Of a stretch of DNA of 64,000 bases, positions 58,656 to 64,000 are shown in pieces. Source of the stretch: Streptomyces sp. NK08204 (GTDB lineage: Bacteria > Actinomycetota > Actinomycetes > Streptomycetales > Streptomycetaceae). A model generated the notes under the pieces. It ran no database searches, was not told the origin of the DNA, and was given only the letters and a program-made list of their open reading frames with translations. The position numbers were made by a program, and so were the translations under genes. The DNA lies in the NCBI RefSeq assembly GCF_020400585.1, contig NZ_JAINVF010000010.1, positions 62,001 to 126,000 on the forward strand, read 5' to 3'. Every line of letters starts with the position of its first letter. The stretch's first letter is position 1.

Positions 58656-59306
58656 TCAGCCTTCCTTCCGGGCGAACAGGCACGCCTGCGGGACCGACTC
58701 CTCCAGCGGCTCCTCCGGTTCGCGCACGGTGCTGGACCGCAGCACGAAACCGGCGTCGGCCAGCAGTTTCGTGATCTGCTCGGGTCGGCGCCGGTGGAAG
58801 TCCAGGGTGACCGGGTGGCCCCACGGCCGGTCGAGGCGACGCGGCACGTCACCCACCTGGAAGGCGAGCAGCAGATGTCCGCCGGGGGAGAGCACGCGAC
58901 GGAACTCGGCGAACAGCGCGGGAAGTTTTTCCACAGGCGTGTGGATGCTGGAGTACCAGGAGACGGCACCCGCCAACGCGCCGTCGGCGAGGGGCAGCTC
59001 CAGCATGGACCCCTGCTCGAAGCGCAGGTGCGGATACTCGCGGCGGGCGATCGCGACCATGGACGGGGAGAGGTCGAGTCCGAACACGGACAGGCCGAGG
59101 GAGGCGAGGTGCGCGGTGACCACGCCCGGCCCGCACCCGAGATCGGCCACGGCCCGGCCCGGTCCGACCAGCTCGGCGTATGCAGCGAGCAGTGCCCGCT
59201 CCAGCGGTCGTTCGCCGAGCTGGTTGCGGAAGCGGTCGGCGTAGTCCTCGGCGATGGTGTCGTAGAAGGCGCGGGTGGTGGTGAGGAAGTCACGGCTGGT
59301 CGTCAC
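58656..59306 (-). CDS. Class I SAM-dependent methyltransferase
   Basis: 216 residues from GTG 59306. YDTIAEDYADRFRNQLGERP, AVADLGCGPGVVTAHLASLG (SAM motif I), VFGLDLSPSMVAIARREYP and AVSWYSSIHTPVEKLPALF (motif II/III) fit UbiE/Methyltransf_11-type proteins. Substrate unknown. The frame is open upstream to 59504, but family alignment begins here. Confidence 0.85.
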   Translation of the reverse strand: MTTSRDFLTTTRAFYDTIAEDYADRFRNQLGERPLERALLAAYAELVGPGRAVADLGCGPGVVTAHLASLGLSVFGLDLSPSMVAIARREYPHLRFEQGSMLELPLADGALAGAVSWYSSIHTPVEKLPALFAEFRRVLSPGGHLLLAFQVGDVPRRLDRPWGHPVTLDFHRRRPEQITKLLADAGFVLRSSTVREPEEPLEESVPQACLFARKEG

Positions 59307-59380
59307 AAGGGCCGACCGTAGCCCGCGCGCAACCTCTCGACCAGCCAAGTCGCTTGGCCGCTGCGCGGGTTGGCAGAAAA

Positions 59381-59695
59381 TCAGGCGATCCCGGCCGCCC
59401 GCAACAGCGCCGTGACCCCCGCCGCCCCCACGACCACCACGGCGAACGGTGCCTTCCGCCACGCCAGCACAGCCCCTGCCGACACCCCGGCGGGCCGGGC
59501 CCATCCCGCAAATCCGCCGTCCTCGGCAAGCGCTCCCGTCGCCAGCAGGGCGACGAGCAGAACCACGGCCCCGGCCATGGCCAGCTCCTGCACCCGCGCC
59601 GGTATCTCCACCCGCCCGTGCAGCACGGGTCCCACCAGTCGGAAGGCGTACGTGCCCACCGCCAGCGCGAGGATCACCACGACGGTGGCGTTCAT
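59381..59695 (-). CDS. azlD: AzlD-type branched-chain amino acid exporter subunit
   Basis: 104 residues from ATG 59695. Four helices: VVVILALAVGTYAFRLVGPV, VQELAMAGAVVLLVALLATG, AVLAWRKAPFAVVVVGAAGV and a short first. It follows azlC with an ATGA overlap, the usual AzlCD pair exporting branched-chain or other amino acids. Confidence 0.88.
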   Translation of the reverse strand: MNATVVVILALAVGTYAFRLVGPVLHGRVEIPARVQELAMAGAVVLLVALLATGALAEDGGFAGWARPAGVSAGAVLAWRKAPFAVVVVGAAGVTALLRAAGIA

Positions 59696-60384
59696 GCGGC
59701 GGCCTGCGCAGGCGACTGCCGGCGGTGCAGGAGCAGCCCCGCCAGGGCGAGCAGCACGGGTGCTCCGGCAGGCACCGCAGGTGTCACCGCGAGGGCGATC
59801 GCCGCGCCGAGCAGGGCACACCTCCGTACCGTCGCGTCCGCACGCACCGTGGGCAGGACCAGAGCCACCAGAACGGCGGGGAAGGCCGCGTCCAGGCCGT
59901 ACCGCGCGGTGTCGCCGAGGGCGCTGCCCGCGAGGGCGCCCGCCAGTACGCCGGTGTTCCACACGGCGAACAGGCCGAGCCCGGAGATCCAGAAGGCCCT
60001 GCGCTGCCGCGCCGGGTCGGGCTGGGCGAGGGCGAAGGCGACCGTTTCGTCGGTGACGAGGTGGGCGCCGAGGAAGCGGCCCACGCGGCCGGTGCCGAGG
60101 ATGTCGGCGACGGCGAGGCTGAAGGCGGCCGTTCGGGTGTTCAGCAGCAGCCCGGTGGCTGCCGCGGCCAGCGGTCCGCCCCCGGCGATCAGGATGCCGA
60201 CCGCGCTGAACTGTGCGGACCCGGCGTACACGACGAGGGACATCAGCACCGGCACCCACACCGGCAGTCCGCCGGCGACGGAGACGGCTCCGAAGGAGAG
60301 GCCGACGATGCCGCTGGCCAGCCAGACGAGTGAGCTGTCCCGGACGAGGGAGGCGTCCTCGGGTGTTCGGAGAAGCGAACGCAT
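59692..60384 (-). CDS. azlC: AzlC-type branched-chain amino acid exporter
   Basis: 230 residues from ATG 60384. The AzlC signature near the N-terminus is present: VGLSFGAVSVAGGLPVWVPV, SLVVYAGSAQFSAVGILIAG, and LLNTRTAAFSLAVADIL, HLVTDETVAFALAQ. About five or six helices. Forms the export complex with AzlD. Divergent from an XRE-cupin regulator across a dyad at 60410-60429. Confidence 0.9.
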   Translation of the reverse strand: MRSLLRTPEDASLVRDSSLVWLASGIVGLSFGAVSVAGGLPVWVPVLMSLVVYAGSAQFSAVGILIAGGGPLAAAATGLLLNTRTAAFSLAVADILGTGRVGRFLGAHLVTDETVAFALAQPDPARQRRAFWISGLGLFAVWNTGVLAGALAGSALGDTARYGLDAAFPAVLVALVLPTVRADATVRRCALLGAAIALAVTPAVPAGAPVLLALAGLLLHRRQSPAQAAA

Positions 60385-60409
60385 GTTTCCTACAATGGAC
60401 AGCAGGCCT

Positions 60410-60429
60410 TCGTTCGTCAAGCCGAACGA
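60410..60429. promoter_or_regulatory. Dyad between azlC and its regulator
   Basis: TCGTTCG (60410-60416), spacer TCAAGC, CGAACGA (60423-60429): perfect 7-bp arms in the 70-bp divergent region. The XRE-cupin protein is the likely ligand-dependent repressor. Confidence 0.65.
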
Positions 60430-60454
60430 TCATACCGATGGAGCGAACACCGAC

Positions 60455-61018
60455 ATGTCCGAGGCATCCGCACGGCTCCCGATGGAGTGGATCGCCGCGT
60501 CTCTCAGGCGCGAGCGCACCCGCGTGGGCCTGTCTCTGTCCGAGCTGGCCAAGCGTGCCGGAATCGCGAAGTCGACGCTGTCCCAGCTGGAGGCCGCGAG
60601 CGGGAATCCGAGCATGGAGACGATCTGGGCGCTCGCGGTCGCCCTCGGGGTGCCCTTCAGCGCACTCGTGGAGCCGCCCGCGCCCGCCGTTCAGGTGATC
60701 CGGGCCGGCGAGGGCCCCACGGTCCACTCCGACCGGTCCAGTTATCTGGCGTCGCTGCTCTCCGCGTGCCCGCCGGGTGCGCGCCGGGACATTTACTACG
60801 TGTGGCTGGAGCCGGGGACCGTGCGGGATTCCGAACCGCACATTCCGGGGACCACCGAGCACATCGTGGTCAGCGAGGGGAAAGTGAAGGCCGGGCCTCG
60901 CGGGGAAGGCGTGGAGCTGGGCCCCGGTGACTACATGTCGTACCGCGGGGACGTCCCGCACGCGTACGAGGCGCTCGCCGCCGGAACGAAGTTCGTTCTC
61001 ATCATGCAGCACATCTGA
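60455..61018 (+). CDS. XRE-cupin transcriptional regulator
   Basis: 187 residues from ATG 60455. An N-terminal HTH_XRE at about 15-70 (LRRERTRVGLSLSELAKRAG, IAKSTLSQLEAASGNPSMET) and a C-terminal cupin at about 110-187 (SEPHIPGTTEHIVVSEGKVK, GPGDYMSYRGDVPHAYEA). The cupin has His residues typical of a small-ligand pocket. It probably controls the divergent azlCD, a common actinobacterial pairing. Confidence 0.9.
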   Translation: MSEASARLPMEWIAASLRRERTRVGLSLSELAKRAGIAKSTLSQLEAASGNPSMETIWALAVALGVPFSALVEPPAPAVQVIRAGEGPTVHSDRSSYLASLLSACPPGARRDIYYVWLEPGTVRDSEPHIPGTTEHIVVSEGKVKAGPRGEGVELGPGDYMSYRGDVPHAYEALAAGTKFVLIMQHI

Positions 61019-61079
61019 ACTTCGGGGGGCACAGATGAACCGGAAATGAACCGGAAAAGACAGAGACCGGGGAAAAGGC

Positions 61080-61112
61080 AGGAGCCCCGTCGCCGAGCGG
61101 CGCGGGGCTCCT
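61080..61112. terminator. Bidirectional hairpin terminator
   Basis: AGGAGCCCCG (61080-61089) and CGGGGCTCCT (61103-61112), with an inner CGCCG/CGGCG extension (61091-61102). It lies between the convergent XRE-cupin and cold-shock genes. Confidence 0.78.
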
Positions 61113-61156
61113 TGGGTACTGCTCTCAGGTCTTGGGTTCTGCGGTCAGGCAGTGGT

Positions 61157-61360
61157 TCAGACCGGGGTGACGTTCTCCGCCTGCGGGCCCTTCGGACCCT
61201 GGGTCACGTCAAAGCTCACCTGCTGGTTCTCTTCGAGGGAGCGGAAACCCGTGGCGTTGATCGCGGAGTAGTGAACGAAGACGTCGGGGCCGCCGCCCTC
61301 CTGGGCGATGAAGCCAAAGCCCTTTTCGGCGTTGAACCACTTAACGGTTCCGGTAGCCAT
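61157..61360 (-). CDS. Cold-shock protein CspA family
   Basis: 67 residues from ATG 61360, preceded by AGGAGGG. TVKWFNAEKGFGFIAQEGG (RNP1 KGFGFI) and DVFVHYSAI (RNP2) define the single-stranded nucleic-acid-binding OB fold. A long leader lies upstream. Usually abundant and possibly constitutive in Streptomyces. Confidence 0.95.
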   Translation of the reverse strand: MATGTVKWFNAEKGFGFIAQEGGGPDVFVHYSAINATGFRSLEENQQVSFDVTQGPKGPQAENVTPV

Positions 61361-61650
61361 ATAAGCCCTCCTTGGGCTCACAAAGGGTTTGCCCTGCTCC
61401 AGAACCTGCAAGTGTGAAACGTTGCCGCACAACTGCATATGTCTGAAAACGACGAGAGCCCGCGGTCACATGCTCCGCAGGCTCTGTACTGCAAGGGAAA
61501 CCAAACTGCAACTTGCTGCGAGCGTAGCACGCGGGCACCGGAAAGCAATAGAGGGCAAGATCACTTCACCCGGATGTTTGACGCCCGGGTAGTCCGTTTG
61601 ACGGCGGGGTCGGTCTCAGCACGGTACGGCACGGGGTCTAGTCTCGCGAT
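61361..61650. other. Leader region of the cold-shock gene and mqnA promoter
   Basis: 290 bp without a gene. It is locally AT-richer than the surroundings (TGTGAAACGTTGCCGC region near 61415, and a GCAACTTGC-like stretch at 61510). The cold-shock 5' UTR and the mqnA promoter must lie here. Small open frames are unsupported. Confidence 0.4.
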
Positions 61651-62499
61651 GTGGACAATTCTCGCACCCGGCCGCGCGTGGGCCACATCCAGTTCCTGAA
61701 CTGCCTGCCCCTGTACTGGGGGCTCGCGAGAACCGGCACGCTCCTCGACTTCGAGCTGACGAAGGACACGCCGGAGAGGCTCAGCGAGGGGCTGGTGCGC
61801 GGCGACCTCGACATCGGGCCCATCACCCTGGTCGAGTTCCTGAAGAACGCCGACGATCTCGTCGCCTTCCCGGACATCGCCGTCGGCTGCGACGGCCCGG
61901 TGATGTCCTGCGTGATCGTCTCCCAGGTCCCGCTCGACCGGCTCGACGGCGCCCGGGTCGCGCTGGGCTCGACCTCGCGGACCTCGGTGCGGCTCGCCCA
62001 GCTCCTGCTCGCCGAGCGCTACGGCGTCCAGCCCGACTACTACGCCTGCCCGCCCGACCTCAGCCTGATGATGCAGGAGGCGGAGGCCGCCGTCCTCATC
62101 GGCGACGCGGCCCTGCGCGCCAACCTCATCGACGGCCCGCGTTTCGGGCTGACCGTGCACGACCTGGGCGCGCTGTGGAAGGAGTGGACCGGGCTGCCGT
62201 TCGTCTTCGCTGTGTGGGCGGCCCGCCGTGACTACCTGGAGCGCGAGCCGTTCATCACCCGCCGGGTCCACGAGGCGTTCCTCGCCTCCCGCAACCTCTC
62301 CCTGGAGGAGGTCGGCAAGGTCGCCGAACAGGCGGCCCGCTGGGAGACCTTCGACGAGGCCACCCTGGAGGAGTACTTCACCACCCTCGACTTCAGCTTC
62401 GGCGCCCCGCAACTGGAGGCGGTCGCCGAGTTCGCGCGCCGGGTGGGACCGTCGACCGGGTTCCCGGCGGACGTGAAGGTGGATCTGCTCCAGCCGTAG
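61651..62499 (+). CDS. mqnA: Chorismate dehydratase of futalosine pathway
   Basis: 282 residues from GTG 61651. VGHIQFLNCLPLYWGLAR, GDLDIGPITLVEFLKNADD, ALGSTSRTSVRLAQLLLAE and VLIGDAALRANLIDGPRFG are hallmarks of MqnA (periplasmic-binding-like fold), which makes 3-[(1-carboxyvinyl)oxy]benzoate from chorismate. It is the first committed menaquinone step and competes with PhzE for chorismate. Confidence 0.94.
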   Translation: MDNSRTRPRVGHIQFLNCLPLYWGLARTGTLLDFELTKDTPERLSEGLVRGDLDIGPITLVEFLKNADDLVAFPDIAVGCDGPVMSCVIVSQVPLDRLDGARVALGSTSRTSVRLAQLLLAERYGVQPDYYACPPDLSLMMQEAEAAVLIGDAALRANLIDGPRFGLTVHDLGALWKEWTGLPFVFAVWAARRDYLEREPFITRRVHEAFLASRNLSLEEVGKVAEQAARWETFDEATLEEYFTTLDFSFGAPQLEAVAEFARRVGPSTGFPADVKVDLLQP

Positions 62500-62525
62500 C
62501 CGGTCCAGCCATGGTCTCCGGCCGT

Positions 62526-62588
62526 GGCCGTCCAGCCGCGGCCGTCCAGCCGCGGCCGTCCAGCCGCGGCCGTCCAGCCGCGGCCGTC
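62526..62588. repeat. 14-bp perfect tandem repeat
   Basis: GGCCGTCCAGCCGC occurs four times head to tail (62526-62581), then a partial fifth unit. It lies between mqnA and the kinase gene. Each junction creates CCGCGGCCG, partly palindromic. Confidence 0.9.
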
Positions 62589-62646
62589 GTGCTGCCGGTA
62601 CGCTGCGAGGCGGGCAGTCAGGCGTACGGGGGGAGAGGTGCTCGCC

Positions 62647-64000
62647 ATGCAGCCGCTCGGAGCCGACGAACCGGCGGCCGTGGGACCCTACCGGCTGCTC
62701 GGCCGGCTCGGCTCCGGCGGCATGGGCCGGGTCTATCTGGGCCGCAGCGCGGGCGGCCGTACCGTCGCCGTGAAGATAGTGCACCCGCACTTCGCGCTCG
62801 ACGAGGAGTTCCGGGCCCGGTTCCGGCGCGAGGTGGAGGCCGCGCGGCGGGTGGGCGGCGCCTGGACCGCGCCCGTGCTGGACGCGGACCCGCAGGCCGC
62901 GGTGCCCTGGGTCGCCACGGCGTACGCGGCGGGACCGTCCCTGGCGGCGGCCGTCGCCGACAGCGGCCCACTGCCGGCTCTTTCGGTACGGGCCCTGGGT
63001 GCGGGCCTCGCCGAGGCGCTCACCGCGGTGCATGAACTGGCCCTCGTCCACCGGGACGTCAAGCCGTCCAACGTGCTGCTGACCCTCGACGGCCCCCTCC
63101 TCATCGACTTCGGCATCGCCCGGGCCACGGACGGCACGGCATCCCTGACCTCCACGGGCGCGTCGGTCGGCTCGCCGGGCTATATGTCTCCCGAGCAGAT
63201 CCTCGGCCGGAGCACGACAGGCGCGGCGGACGTCTTCTCCCTCGGCGCGGTGCTCGCCTACGCGGCCACCGGCGAACCGCCCTTCTCCGGTGACACCTCG
63301 GCCGCGCTCCTGTACAAGGTCGTCCACGAGGAGCCGGAACTGGGCCGGCTGACCGGAGTGTTGCGGGAGGTGGCCCAGGCCTGCCTGGCCAAGGACCCCG
63401 CCTCCCGGCCCGCCCCCGCCGAGGTGAGCCACCGGCTCGCCCCCGAGGGGGCCGCCCGCCTGGTCGCGTCCGGCTGGCTCCCGGGCCCCTTGGTGGAACA
63501 GGTCAGCCGCAGGGCCGTGCACCTGCTGAACCTGGAGACGGCGGCAGCGGATCCGACACCGTCCGGGCCGGTGGAGTTCACCAGCCCTTCTGTGGACGGG
63601 CTCAACGGGGCTTCGGCGGACGGGGTCAACGGGGTTTCGGCAAACGGAGGAGCGGGATCCGGTTCGGGACCGGACTCGGGTTCGGGACCAGGGTCGGGTT
63701 CGGGACCAGGGTCGGGAGCATTCGGGAGCAGCGGTCAGTTCGGCACCTTCGGGCCCGTCGCCCCTTCCGCCGTGGGTGTGTTCGGGCCCCCTCCCGTGAT
63801 GGGGCCCGGTGGGGCGGCCGACACCGGTCCCGGGGCCGTGGCCCTCGGAGCCCCCACGGTCGTACCCGGGCCGCGGGACGCCTCGGCGCCACCGGGGAAG
63901 CTGACCGTCAGCGTGTCGGCGAACTCGGAGCCCGACGGCGGTCGCGGACGGCGGATCAGCTGCACGGTGGCGCTGGCGGTCGCCGGGGCGCTGGCCTCCG
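62647..64000 (+). CDS. PASTA-less Ser/Thr protein kinase, 3'-truncated by window
   Basis: About 451 residues visible from ATG 62647, after GGGGGAGAGG. A kinase domain covers about 15-265: G-loop RLGSGGMGRVYLG, lysine VAVKIVHP, catalytic loop LVHRDVKPSNVLL, DFGIARA, and SPEQILGRSTTGAADVFSLG. A Gly/Ser/Pro-rich linker follows (GSGSGPGSGSGP). A membrane helix begins at VALAVAGALAS just as the window ends. This is the PknB-like eukaryotic-type kinase class; its extracytoplasmic part is not seen. Confidence 0.9.
   Translation, partial: MQPLGADEPAAVGPYRLLGRLGSGGMGRVYLGRSAGGRTVAVKIVHPHFALDEEFRARFRREVEAARRVGGAWTAPVLDADPQAAVPWVATAYAAGPSLAAAVADSGPLPALSVRALGAGLAEALTAVHELALVHRDVKPSNVLLTLDGPLLIDFGIARATDGTASLTSTGASVGSPGYMSPEQILGRSTTGAADVFSLGAVLAYAATGEPPFSGDTSAALLYKVVHEEPELGRLTGVLREVAQACLAKDPASRPAPAEVSHRLAPEGAARLVASGWLPGPLVEQVSRRAVHLLNLETAAADPTPSGPVEFTSPSVDGLNGASADGVNGVSANGGAGSGSGPDSGSGPGSGSGPGSGAFGSSGQFGTFGPVAPSAVGVFGPPPVMGPGGAADTGPGAVALGAPTVVPGPRDASAPPGKLTVSVSANSEPDGGRGRRISCTVALAVAGALAS

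Noticed and set aside
1..64000. CRISPR arrays, tRNA or rRNA genes, phage or plasmid origins
   Set aside because: No spaced identical repeats, no cloverleaf-like CCA-region or ribosomal RNA stretch, and no replication or integrase gene was recognised by eye. A tRNA scan would be decisive.

Overview
The window is high-GC DNA with actinobacterial gene style: GTG/TTG starts, 4-base ATGA/GTGA overlaps, Tat and lipobox leaders, SpoIIE-type phosphatases and an ArsC of the mycothiol-linked type. It carries several genes of the futalosine menaquinone route and a phenazine cluster with an ABBA prenyltransferase, which points to a Streptomyces chromosome. It reads as a conserved core interrupted by accessory blocks. 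No tRNA, rRNA, CRISPR array or intact transposase was recognised.

Layout. 1-5.2 kb: a truncated SRPBCC protein, an Rv1733c-like membrane protein, two SpoIIE-type PP2C phosphatases (PAS- and GAF-linked) and an ANTAR protein. 5.4-10.4 kb: an arsenic locus with arsC, an arsC-like gene lacking the catalytic loop, arsR, aquaglyceroporin, arsO-like monooxygenase, arsN-like acetyltransferase, a second arsR, a tiny Cys-rich peptide and a CadI/ArsI-type protein. 10.6-14.5 kb: MASE1 protein, a third GAF-SpoIIE phosphatase, an orphan protein and a fasciclin protein. 14.8-23.4 kb: core genes hemL, a histidine phosphatase, a deacetylase-like lipoprotein, and the ResA-CcdA-ResB-CcsB cytochrome c maturation operon.

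23.4-34.5 kb is a scarred zone. It holds an FKBP 3' fragment, a membrane-anchored substrate-binding protein coupled to a large P-loop NTPase, a frameshifted lectin-like gene, an in-frame collapsed quinone reductase, a ferredoxin-reductase-like flavoprotein with a LysR regulator, cydAB followed by a collapsed cydDC, and a 3' fragment of aroC. 34.6-45.7 kb is the phenazine cluster: phzB, phzC, phzD1, then an inserted module (multicopper oxidase, methyltransferase, phenazine-type prenyltransferase), then phzD2, phzE, phzF, phzG, phzA. The two phzD genes lie in a 656-bp direct repeat with one mismatch, and a decayed phzE 5' piece still follows phzD1. The cluster should make phenazine-1-carboxylate or the dicarboxylate from chorismate and decorate it by methylation, prenylation and oxidation (endophenazine-like).

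45.9-64 kb is mostly core: quinone reductase with a divergent ArsR-like regulator, EamA exporter, LysR, menaquinone genes mqnL, mqnP, mqnM, mqnE and mqnA, UdgX, several regulators, AzlCD, a cold-shock protein, and a Ser/Thr kinase cut by the window end. Respiratory functions recur (menaquinone, cytochrome c maturation, haem, cytochrome bd), and both mqnA and phzE draw on chorismate.
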